Assembly: GCA_046047235.1 (NCBI GenBank)
Contig: JBJOII010000199.1
Span: 1-5,719 of the forward strand
Direction of reading: 5' to 3'
Origin: JBMTVN01 sp046047235
Lineage (GTDB): Bacteria; Verrucomicrobiota; Verrucomicrobiia; Limisphaerales; JAHDYP01
DNA: 5,719 nt
Below the pieces are notes generated by a model. The model made no database searches, was not told the DNA's origin, and saw only the letters and a program-made list of their open reading frames with translations. Both the position numbers and the translations under genes were made by a program. This document shows positions 1 to 5,655 of the stretch, one piece after another. How positions within the stretch are numbered: the stretch's first letter is position 1; the number at the start of each line of letters is the position of its first letter.

Positions 1-951
1 CAAACCGCCCTCCAAACCCCCGATACGCAGGCCGTCATCGTCAATGACGGCGGCGACCTCACCACCCTCGGCAACTGGACCGAGACCGTCGCCATCACCA
101 ACCCCCTCGATAATGCCGATAACGCCGCCCCCATCGCCCGTATCCAAATCCAGAACCAGGCCGTCGCCACCAGCGGTAACTACCGCCGCTTCTTCACCAT
201 CAACCAAAAAACCTACTCCCATATCATCGACCCCAGAGACGGCCTCCCCGCTAACCAAATCATCAGCGCCACCGCCATCGCCCCCAATGCCGCCGATGCC
301 GATGCCCTCGCCACGATCTTCTCCATCCTCGATCCCCATGAAAGCCTCATGCTCGCCAATTCTCTCCCCAATGTAGAATGCCTCCTGATCCAACCCGATG
401 GCTCCCAGCTCCACAGCCAAGGCTGGCACACTCTCGAAATCCCCCTCACCAAATCACAAACAACCCCGGCCCCAGCCAATCCATCCACCTGGAATCCTAA
501 CTCCGAACTCACCCTCGAACTCGAACTCGCCCGCCCCTCCAACGCCCGCGCCCCACGACCCTTCGTCGCCGTCTGGATCGAAGACGCCGATGGCTTCCCC
601 ATCCGCACTCTCGCCCTCTGGTTCAATGGCCCCCGCTGGCTCCCCGATCTCCGCTCCTGGTACCAAGGCGACCAAATGCGCTCCCTCGTCGAAGAGGCCA
701 ATCTCGTCGACTCCATCTCCAGCGCCACCCGCTCACCCGGAAAATACAAACTCAAATGGGACGGAAAGGACAACGCCGGCCAATACGTCAAAACCGGCCA
801 ATACACGCTCCTCATCGAAACCGCCCGCGAACACGGAACCCACCAGCTCATCCGCCAAAAGCTCAACCTCACCAACCCACCCCTCGAAGCCAACCTCGAG
901 ACCAATATCGAAATCGCCAACGCCCGGATATCCTACCAGCAGAACCCCTAA
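1..951 (+). CDS. apbE: FAD:protein FMN transferase (ApbE) fused to C-terminal DUF2271 domain, 5'-truncated by the window
   Basis: Frame 1 is open from base 1 to the TAA at 949-951, giving 316 residues; the N-terminal part lies outside the window. ApbE enzymes use FAD to attach FMN covalently to Ser/Thr of extracytosolic redox proteins. Residues 1-136 are the C-terminal half of ApbE: NDGGDL (15-20), AVATSGNYRR (54-63), HIIDPRDGLP (74-83), and ADALAT (100-105), whose D101 and T105 match the family's Mg2+-binding Asp and Thr. After a Pro/Thr-rich linker (about 150-167), residues 168-312 match DUF2271: FVAVWIEDADG (188-198), RTLALWF (202-208), RWLPDLRSW (212-220), SATRSPGKY (241-249), WDGKD (253-257) and TAREHG (274-279). 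Within it D237-S-I-S-S-A-T243 resembles the ApbE acceptor motif D-x-x-(S/T)-G-A-(T/S), with Ser in place of Gly. The gene is followed after 28 bases by a PepSY-TM gene, so co-transcription is likely. The ApbE and DUF2271 assignments are firm; self-flavinylation is inference. Confidence 0.93.
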   Translation, partial: QTALQTPDTQAVIVNDGGDLTTLGNWTETVAITNPLDNADNAAPIARIQIQNQAVATSGNYRRFFTINQKTYSHIIDPRDGLPANQIISATAIAPNAADADALATIFSILDPHESLMLANSLPNVECLLIQPDGSQLHSQGWHTLEIPLTKSQTTPAPANPSTWNPNSELTLELELARPSNARAPRPFVAVWIEDADGFPIRTLALWFNGPRWLPDLRSWYQGDQMRSLVEEANLVDSISSATRSPGKYKLKWDGKDNAGQYVKTGQYTLLIETAREHGTHQLIRQKLNLTNPPLEANLETNIEIANARISYQQNP

Positions 952-979
952 CCCCCCCACCGATCCAAATCCCTGCCCC

Positions 980-1594
980 ATGTCCCCGCAAACCCGCCAC
1001 GTCAGCGGCTACTGGCGACGTCACTCCGCTGCCACGCTCCGCTGGCTCCATATCTACCTCTCCATGGCCAGTTTCATGGCCCTCCTCTTCTTCGCCGTCA
1101 CGGGTATCACCCTCAACCACGCCTCCTGGTTCGACTCCATCCCCCCTCAAACCCGCACCACCCAAAACCACATACCCACAACCTGGCTCCAAACCGAAAC
1201 ACCCAAGGAACTCCAAATCGTCGAACACCTCCGCTCCACCCACCACATCCACGGGGCCCTCAGCGAATTCTTCACCGACGATGAACAATGCCGCCTATCC
1301 TTCCGCGGCCCGGGCTACATCGCCGATGCCTCCATCGATCGCACCACCGGAGAATACGAACTCGCAGAAACCCGCATGGGCCTGGTCGCCATCCTCAATG
1401 ACCTCCACAAAGGACGCGATACCGGCCCCGCCTGGTCCCTCGTCATCGATGCCTCCGCCATCCTCATGATCGTCGTCTCCCTCACCGGCCTCACTCTCCT
1501 CTACTTCCTTAAACGCCGCCGCATCACCGGAACACTCGTCACCATCGCCGGCTCCATCGCCTTCCTGCTCCTCTACTACCTCCTCGTCCCCTAA
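980..1594 (+). CDS. PepSY-associated TM helix protein
   Basis: The product has 204 residues and matches the short PepSY-associated transmembrane family (PepSY_TM_like type). TM1 is about 21-45 and carries RWLHIYLSM and TGITLNH, with H24 and H47 near its two ends. An extracytosolic segment of about 100 residues follows, including ECRLSF-like EQCRLSF (102-108), PGYIADASIDR (111-121) and NDLHKGRDTG (140-149, H143). TM2 is about 152-177 (IDASAILMIVVSLTG), then a basic KRRR turn, then TM3 at about 183-202. The conserved histidines could bind haem or lie near a redox centre, but this is not shown by the sequence. The ATG at 980 is chosen because the family's N-terminus starts just before TM1. The frame is open further upstream to 398, but that part overlaps the ApbE-DUF2271 gene and translates as Pro/Ser-rich out-of-frame sequence. 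No Shine-Dalgarno is visible in the 28-base gap, so translational coupling is possible. It probably forms a membrane flavin redox module with the upstream gene. Confidence 0.92.
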   Translation: MSPQTRHVSGYWRRHSAATLRWLHIYLSMASFMALLFFAVTGITLNHASWFDSIPPQTRTTQNHIPTTWLQTETPKELQIVEHLRSTHHIHGALSEFFTDDEQCRLSFRGPGYIADASIDRTTGEYELAETRMGLVAILNDLHKGRDTGPAWSLVIDASAILMIVVSLTGLTLLYFLKRRRITGTLVTIAGSIAFLLLYYLLVP

Positions 1595-1652
1595 TCACCC
1601 CTCGCACCCAGTGCTTCGGTGCTCCCGAGTTTCTGAGTTTCGGAACAGCCAG

Positions 1653-1667
1653 CGCTGCATCGCAGCG
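1653..1667. repeat. Short perfect hairpin
   Basis: CGCTGC (1653-1658) and GCAGCG (1662-1667) form a 6-bp GC-rich stem with a 3-base ATC loop, 58 bases after the stop of the PepSY-TM gene. There is no T-run after it on either strand, so it does not look like an intrinsic terminator. It could still stabilise the 3' end of the upstream transcript. Confidence 0.45.
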
Positions 1668-1743
1668 TATCGAAATCGAACCACGCCTCAGCGCTTCCCG
1701 CTTCGCTCGGCAGACAGAAGACCGTAGAGAGAAACCAGTGGCA

Positions 1744-1764
1744 CCTCTCTCCTCTCTCCTCTCT
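1744..1764. repeat. Three tandem perfect copies of heptad cctctct
   Basis: Three contiguous identical 7-bp units occupy 1744-1750, 1751-1757 and 1758-1764. They are in the same 7-base phase as the ttcccgc unit at 1695. The sequence that follows (ccctgcg) recurs after a similar ctctct run at about 4212-4225, at the start of the propeller gene, which suggests a shared ancestral repeat block. Confidence 0.8.
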
Positions 1765-1767
1765 CCC

Positions 1768-1844
1768 TGCGGTCCGCCACACGGGCCGCAAAAGCCCTTC
1801 CGCCTTCGTCCCTGCCCTCCGGGCGGGACTATGGCGGACAGGCA
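1768..1844. repeat. Nested inverted-repeat (hairpin cluster), REP-like
   Basis: The outer arms are GTCCGCC (1772-1778) and its exact reverse complement GGCGGAC (1833-1839). Nested within or overlapping are two local hairpins. GCGGTCC (1769-1775) pairs with GGGCCGC (1783-1789) through a 7-base loop and one G-T pair. GTCCC-T-GCCC (1808-1817) pairs with GGGC-GGGAC (1821-1829) through a 3-base loop and one bulged T. The outer arm and the first hairpin share bases and are mutually exclusive, so the RNA or single-stranded DNA could switch between folds. No coding potential or transposase is nearby. It could be a REP/MITE-like relic or simply part of the repeat island. Confidence 0.5.
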
Positions 1845-1988
1845 GCCCTCAGCGCTCTGCGCTTACCCCTTCCCGCTTACCGCTTGGCGCTCCGCCCTCA
1901 GCCCTCAGCCCTCCGCGCTTCCCGCTCTGCGCTTCCCGCTCTGCGCTTCCCGCTTAGCTCTTCCCGCTTTGCGCTTCCCGCTCTGCGC
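1842..1988. repeat. Heptanucleotide array A: 21 degenerate 7-bp units
   Basis: Twenty-one consecutive 7-bp units occupy this stretch with no phase break. From 1849 every unit starts with T and ends with C, roughly T-(T/C)-N-(C/G)-(C/G)-(C/G/T)-C. The unit ttcccgc recurs at 1870, 1919, 1933, 1947, 1961 and 1975, and tctgcgc at 1856, 1926, 1940 and 1982. From 1919 the two alternate, giving a 14-bp super-unit. On the opposite strand the pair reads GCGGGAA and GCGCAGA. The array ends about 46 bases before the start of the next gene. The style resembles heptanucleotide STRR repeats described in cyanobacteria, but the sequence is different. Confidence 0.9.
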
Positions 1989-1990
1989 CC

Positions 1991-2018
1991 TTGATACCTG
2001 CCCCCAAAAAGCTACAAC
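1991..2018 (+). promoter_or_regulatory. Candidate sigma-70-type promoter for the hypothetical gene
   Basis: TTGATA (1991-1996) matches 5 of 6 bases of the -35 consensus. After 16 bases, TACAAC (2013-2018) matches 4 of 6 bases of the -10 consensus. It lies immediately after the last heptad of array A and just before the ATG at 2035, so a transcript from here would have a leader of only about 10 bases. That would fit the absence of a Shine-Dalgarno. The -10 is weak, including at the final T, so this is only a candidate. Confidence 0.28.
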
Positions 2019-2034
2019 TGCACCCAGACCTGCC

Positions 2035-4080
2035 ATGAAACGCAAACACCGGATCTGGCCCTGGATCATCACCCCCTTCCTCCTTCTCTTCCTCACCGCC
2101 ACAGCCTTCCACCTCGTCCCACGCCGGCAGCTCCACACCTATAAGGAAAAGCTCCGCGCCCGAGGCTACCCGCTCACGCTGCAGGAATGCCAAACCACCC
2201 CCCCCACACACCAAGCCATCGCCGCCGCTTCCCAATTCAACAACGCAGCCCAACAACTCGGTTCGCTCAGCCAAACCTTGGAAAACATCCCCTCCCCCAT
2301 GCCCATGAGCCACCCCGGCCACGCCCTCCCCGGCTGGCTCGCCCCCCACCTCGGCTATATCAACACCGAACGCACCTTCATGGACGCGAACACCCAGCGG
2401 ATCCTCCTCCAACGCTACGGCCTCTCCCCCTCCGCCCTCTCCAACCTGTCCTCAACCCCACCCACCTCACCCACCACCAACCCCGTCTATACCGCCTGGT
2501 CCGACCTCACCGCAGAACTCCAGCAGGCCCAAGCCACACTCGATACCATCACCACGCTCTCCCACCAGCCCGCCTTCGATTGGAATATCCAATACTCAGA
2601 CGGCTTCAGCGTCTCTCTCCCCCACCTCGCATCCCTCAAGAACGCCAGCCAATGGCTCGCCGCCGCCTCGCTCCATGATCTCCATCACCAGAACCGGGAC
2701 AGCGCCACTCAACACCTCCTCACCCAACTCCGCCTCATACAAAAGCTCGACCACAACAACCTCCTCATCGGCCAACTCGTCCGCATCGCTATCGCCGCCA
2801 TCGCTTGGGGTAATACCTGGTCACTCCTCCAGGCAGACGACTGGACAGACCCCCAACTCCAGGAAATCCAAACCGCCTGGGAACAACTCGATACCATCAA
2901 ACCAACCATCGAAACCTTCCACCTCGAACGCGCCACCGCACTCGTCGAATACCAGAAATGCCGCCGCTCCGTAAGCCACACGAAAGAACTGTTCGATGCC
3001 TTCCTCAGCCCACCCCCCGATGACCCGGGTAACTTCATCGAAACCGCCATCCAGTGGCTCCGCGTCAAGGTCTATAACTCCAGCACCCTCAACCTCCGCT
3101 ACCTCTGGTGGATCTGGTTCCAAAGCTACAAGGATGAACTCGCTTACCTCCAGGAATCCCAAGCCCTCATCGAAGCCCTCCAACTCCGACACACCCTCGC
3201 CAGCCAATACCCCGAGCCCGCCAGTCACCTCCCCCCACATACCCCCTGGACACCCCGCGCAACCGACGACGAAGTCCCCGAGCAATACTTCTTCGCCGCC
3301 AATATCAATACCCCCCTCAGCGGTGCCATCGAACGCGCCTTCCGCCTCCAAACCCAACAACAACTCGCCCTCACGGCCATCGCCATCCAACGCTACCAAC
3401 TCACCCATACCAACCCTCCCCCCTCGCTCACCTCCCTCCTACCCTCCTTCCTCAAATCCCCACCCCTCGACTGGACCGCCGGCCACCCGCTCCACTACCA
3501 AATCACCCCCTCCAATACGTTCCGCCTCTATGCCTGTGGTTCCGACGAAACCGACGACGGCGGCGACTCCACCCCCCGCCAGCCCAGACAAGCCCGCTTC
3601 TATTCCCCCTACACCGCACGCGACTTCGTCTGGCCCCAACCCGCACTCCCCCCACTCCTCACACCCGACGACTTCGCCCAAGGCTTCCGCCTGCCCCACA
3701 AAAACTCCGACCCCGAAACGTTCCGACTCCAAACCTCCTCCAACCAACCCTCACTCTGGATCACCGCCACCACCACCACCCCACCCCAATCCCTCTTCCC
3801 CCCTGACACCACACCCGACCACGCCCTCGGCTTCATCCACATCGCTACCGGCTACCCCCCCAACCCCACCCAAATCCTCCCCGCCTTCGTCTGGAAAAGC
3901 CACGAGCTCTATGATATTAAAGCCCACCTCATAGCCACTAACCTCAATGATGATGCCTACCCCGACCTCGCCCTCCTCCTCCCCTCCACCCTACCTACCC
4001 CCTACTCCCACGCCTGGCTCTATAACCCCACCAACCAAACCTTCAACCCCTCCCTGCCACCCGCGATCCCACTCCAATAA
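2035..4080 (+). CDS. Unrecognised N-terminally anchored extracytosolic protein, 681 residues
   Basis: I cannot assign a function. A basic MKRKHR start and one hydrophobic segment (about 8-28, WPWIITPFLLLFLTATAFHL) indicate a signal anchor or uncleaved signal peptide, with the rest extracytosolic. RARGYPLTLQE (41-51) followed by an NNAA stretch resembles the start of large secreted hypothetical proteins that I associate with Planctomycetes and Verrucomicrobia. Residues about 210-340 look mostly helical (LLTQLRLIQKLDHNNLLIGQ and following). Near 355-362 is an aromatic cluster, RYLWWIWF. Residues 446-511 resemble the pseudopilin-like tail 'ALTAIAIQRYQLTHTNPPPSLTSLLP...YACGSDETDDGGD', with the Asp/Gly-rich GSDETDDGGD at 502-511. 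A C-terminal part (about 633-672) with NLNDDAYPDLALL and AWLYNPTNQTF resembles VCBS/FG-GAP or XAC2610-like Asp-rich turns that often bind Ca2+. The ATG at 2035 is chosen because the anchor begins there; the frame runs open back to 1738 only through array A. No Shine-Dalgarno is seen. Confidence 0.85.
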   Translation: MKRKHRIWPWIITPFLLLFLTATAFHLVPRRQLHTYKEKLRARGYPLTLQECQTTPPTHQAIAAASQFNNAAQQLGSLSQTLENIPSPMPMSHPGHALPGWLAPHLGYINTERTFMDANTQRILLQRYGLSPSALSNLSSTPPTSPTTNPVYTAWSDLTAELQQAQATLDTITTLSHQPAFDWNIQYSDGFSVSLPHLASLKNASQWLAAASLHDLHHQNRDSATQHLLTQLRLIQKLDHNNLLIGQLVRIAIAAIAWGNTWSLLQADDWTDPQLQEIQTAWEQLDTIKPTIETFHLERATALVEYQKCRRSVSHTKELFDAFLSPPPDDPGNFIETAIQWLRVKVYNSSTLNLRYLWWIWFQSYKDELAYLQESQALIEALQLRHTLASQYPEPASHLPPHTPWTPRATDDEVPEQYFFAANINTPLSGAIERAFRLQTQQQLALTAIAIQRYQLTHTNPPPSLTSLLPSFLKSPPLDWTAGHPLHYQITPSNTFRLYACGSDETDDGGDSTPRQPRQARFYSPYTARDFVWPQPALPPLLTPDDFAQGFRLPHKNSDPETFRLQTSSNQPSLWITATTTTPPQSLFPPDTTPDHALGFIHIATGYPPNPTQILPAFVWKSHELYDIKAHLIATNLNDDAYPDLALLLPSTLPTPYSHAWLYNPTNQTFNPSLPPAIPLQ

Positions 4081-4090
4081 ACCCTAACCC

Positions 4091-4188
4091 GCCATCTCCG
4101 ATATCCGATATCCCATCTCCCATCTCCCATCTCCGATATCCGATATCCCATTTACCATCTACCATCTACCATCTACCATCTCCCATCT
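4091..4188. repeat. Heptanucleotide array B: 14 units of CCCATCT/CCGATAT/ACCATCT type
   Basis: Fourteen contiguous 7-bp units fill 98 of the 114 bases between the hypothetical gene and the propeller gene. The units appear in blocks: ccgatat pairs at 4098-4111 and 4133-4146, cccatct three times at 4112-4132, and accatct four times at 4154-4181. The blocky order suggests local unit duplication by slippage or unequal exchange. The array ends six bases (gacacc) before the ATG at 4195, so it would form nearly the whole leader of any transcript starting in the gap. I see no clear -35/-10 pair or Shine-Dalgarno here. Confidence 0.93.
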
Positions 4189-4194
4189 GACACC

Positions 4195-5595
4195 ATGCAC
4201 CTCCCACTCCCCTCTCTCCCTGCGCTCAGCCCTCACCGCTCCGCGCTTTGCGCTTCCCGCTTAGCCCTAACCCCTCTCCTCTCCACGCTCTCCTGTCTCC
4301 TCCTCCTCAGCCTGGCACAGGCTGAAGAGACCTGGCCCCAGTTCCGCGGCCCCCAAAGCTCCGGCACCAGCACAAATACCCAGCTGCCCGATACCTGGTC
4401 CTCCACCCAAAACGTGGAATGGAAAACCGACCTCCCCGGCCGCAGCTGGTCCTCCCCCATCACCTGGAACAACCAAATCTTCCTCACCGCCGTCATCAAT
4501 ACCGGCGAAAGCGAACCCCCAAAAAAAGGACTCTACTTCGGCGGCAACCGACCCGAACCGCCCAAATCCACGCACATCACCAAAGCCTATGGCCTCGACC
4601 TCAAGACCGGAAACATCAACTGGGAAACCACCCTCCACGAAGGCCAACCCCAAACCGCCATCCACCTCAAAAGCAGCTACGGTGCCGAAACCCCCATCAC
4701 CGACGGCACAAACGTATACGCTCTCTTCGGCGGCCTCGGCGTCTATGCCCTCACCCTGAACGGTGAACTCGTCTGGTCCCACCCCCTACCCCCCCGCCCA
4801 GTCCGCTACGGCTGGGGCTACTCCAGCTCCCCCACCCTCCACAACGGACAACTCATCATCGTCAACGACAACGATGAACAATCCGAAATCCTCTCCCTCA
4901 ATACCCAAACCGGGAAAGAACTCTGGCGCACACCACGCGACGAAAAAAGCAACTGGGCCTCCCCCTTCATCTGGAACAATACCCAACGCACCGAAGTCAT
5001 CACCTGCGGCACCCAAGCCGTCCGTAGCTACAACCTCAAGGGCGAACTCCTCTGGTCCCTCCAAGGCATGTCCTCCATCGTTATCCCCACCCCCGTCAGT
5101 ACCCCCAACCTCCTCTTCGTCAGCTCCGGTTACGTCGGCGATAAACACCGCCCCGTCTACGCCATCAAACCCGGCGCCACCGGCAACATCTCCCTCGCCC
5201 CCGATACCACCAGCAATGCCCACATCGCCTGGTCCCACCCCACCGCCGCCCCCTATAACCCCTCACCCGTCCTCTACGAAAACCGACTCTACATCCTCCT
5301 CGACCGTGGCCTCGTCTCCTGCTTCAACGCCCAAACCGGAGAACAACTCTACGACCGCGAACGCCTCCCCAATGGCTACGCGTTCACCTCCTCTCCCTGG
5401 GCCCATAATGGAAAAATCTTTTGCCTCAACGAAGACGGACGCTGCTTCGTCCTCCAGGCCGGAGACACCTTCAATATCCTCCACGTCAACGAACTCTCCG
5501 ACGACGACATGTGCATGGCCACACCCGCCCTCGCCGGTGACAGACTCCTCATCCGCACCTCCACCCGCATCTACTCCATCCGCAACCCCCAATAA
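4195..5595 (+). CDS. Secreted PQQ-like beta-propeller repeat protein
   Basis: The product has 466 residues. Its signal peptide is long (about 1-43): an n-region with R15 and R22, a Leu-rich core (PLLSTLSCLLLLSL, 27-40), and a probable cut after AQA43. The mature protein opens with WPQFRGP (47-53), a hallmark of secreted PQQ-type propellers common in Planctomycetes and Verrucomicrobia. Blade-like strands with the 'D/N-x-x-T/L-G-x-x-x-W' signature recur at AYGLDLKTGNINWE (131-144), VYALTLNGELVW (183-194), ILSLNTQTGKELWR (232-245), VRSYNLKGELLW (276-287) and VSCFNAQTGEQLYD (374-387), with a weaker one at 417-434. This fits a seven- or eight-bladed propeller. The fold is BamB-like, but the architecture does not indicate BamB itself, and binding of PQQ is not implied. 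The ATG at 4195 is the only ATG that includes a signal peptide; no GTG or TTG lies in frame before the core. Codons about 9-31 are made of heptad repeats, and the stop lies inside another repeat. Substrate and role are unknown. Confidence 0.92.
   Translation: MHLPLPSLPALSPHRSALCASRLALTPLLSTLSCLLLLSLAQAEETWPQFRGPQSSGTSTNTQLPDTWSSTQNVEWKTDLPGRSWSSPITWNNQIFLTAVINTGESEPPKKGLYFGGNRPEPPKSTHITKAYGLDLKTGNINWETTLHEGQPQTAIHLKSSYGAETPITDGTNVYALFGGLGVYALTLNGELVWSHPLPPRPVRYGWGYSSSPTLHNGQLIIVNDNDEQSEILSLNTQTGKELWRTPRDEKSNWASPFIWNNTQRTEVITCGTQAVRSYNLKGELLWSLQGMSSIVIPTPVSTPNLLFVSSGYVGDKHRPVYAIKPGATGNISLAPDTTSNAHIAWSHPTAAPYNPSPVLYENRLYILLDRGLVSCFNAQTGEQLYDRERLPNGYAFTSSPWAHNGKIFCLNEDGRCFVLQAGDTFNILHVNELSDDDMCMATPALAGDRLLIRTSTRIYSIRNPQ
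4219..4288. repeat. Array A-type heptads inside the signal-peptide coding region
   Basis: Ten consecutive 7-bp units run from 4219 to 4288 within the propeller gene. Four of them are identical to units found in array A: tcagccc (4226), tccgcgc (4240), tttgcgc (4247) and ttcccgc (4254). In this frame they encode the stretch around LCASRLAL (18-25). The same eight residues would be read from array A near 1939-1962 in frame 1, which supports common origin of the DNA. Confidence 0.8.
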
Positions 5596-5655
5596 CCAAC
5601 CCCCAATAACCAACCCCCAATAACCAACCCCCAATAACCAACCCCCAATAACCAA
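5586..5655. repeat. Tandem array C: five perfect copies of a 14-bp unit overlapping the stop codon
   Basis: The unit cccccaataaccaa occurs five times without mismatch at 5586, 5600, 5614, 5628 and 5642. It can be read as two heptads, cccccaa and taaccaa. The first copy encodes the last residues of the propeller protein, and its own TAA (5593-5595) is the stop codon. Because 14 is not a multiple of 3, the later TAA triplets (5607, 5621, 5635, 5649) fall in all three forward frames. Confidence 0.95.

Larger units (their letters stand above)
1595..2034. other. Gene-free repeat island between the PepSY-TM gene and the hypothetical gene
   Basis: I see no gene in these 440 bases. The contents, in order, are: a region at 1595-1690 with a small hairpin (CGCTGC 1653-1658 against GCAGCG 1662-1667); degenerate heptads around 1688-1705, including ttcccgc at 1695-1701; three perfect copies of cctctct at 1744-1764; a nested inverted-repeat segment at 1768-1844; and a long heptad array at 1842-1988. 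Open frames crossing it on both strands encode only low-complexity Arg/Lys/Ser- or Leu/Pro/Ala-rich translations of the repeats. The same ttcccgc heptad occurs at 1695 and at 1919, a distance of 224 bases (32 x 7), so the 7-base phase appears to be kept across the intervening less regular part. Confidence 0.8.

Noticed and set aside
213..920. Long minus-strand open frame opposite the ApbE-DUF2271 gene, and similar ones opposite the other genes
   Set aside because: They are antisense shadows caused by high GC and few stops. The + strand frames carry clear domains, while these carry none.
398..979. Upstream extension of the PepSY-TM reading frame to an ATG at 398
   Set aside because: It overlaps the well-supported ApbE-DUF2271 gene in another frame, and its translation is Pro/Ser/Thr-rich shadow sequence with no family features. 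The PepSY-TM family starts near 980.
1653..1667. Intrinsic terminator of the flavin-module operon
   Set aside because: The stem is only 6 bp and no T-run follows it. No convincing stem plus T-run was seen after any of the genes.
1591..1791. Minus-strand open frame of 66 residues
   Set aside because: It is composed of the hairpin and repeat sequence of the intergenic island and has no recognisable domain. Arg/Ser/Glu-rich translations of this sort are typical of repeats misread as genes.
1738..2034. N-terminal extension of the hypothetical protein through the repeat island, including an ATG at 1831
   Set aside because: The extension is translated heptad repeat (repeated LRFPLCA-type peptides). 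A normal membrane anchor with basic residues begins at the ATG at 2035.
1905..2138. Minus-strand open frame with KREAQSGKR-like repeats
   Set aside because: The peptide repeat is only the translation of the GCGGGAA/GCGCAGA heptads, and the frame also overlaps the start of the real + strand gene.
4091..4188. CRISPR array
   Set aside because: Units are 7 bp with no spacers and no cas genes nearby; this is a simple tandem repeat.
4265..4271. Telomere-like CCCTAA sequence
   Set aside because: Only a single ccctaac heptad is present inside coding sequence; it is one variant of the surrounding repeat.
4195..5595. Calling the propeller protein BamB or a PQQ-dependent dehydrogenase
   Set aside because: No lipoprotein Cys follows the signal peptide, and no alcohol dehydrogenase catalytic features or Cys-Cys pair are seen. 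The WPQFRGP start points to the broad secreted propeller group instead.
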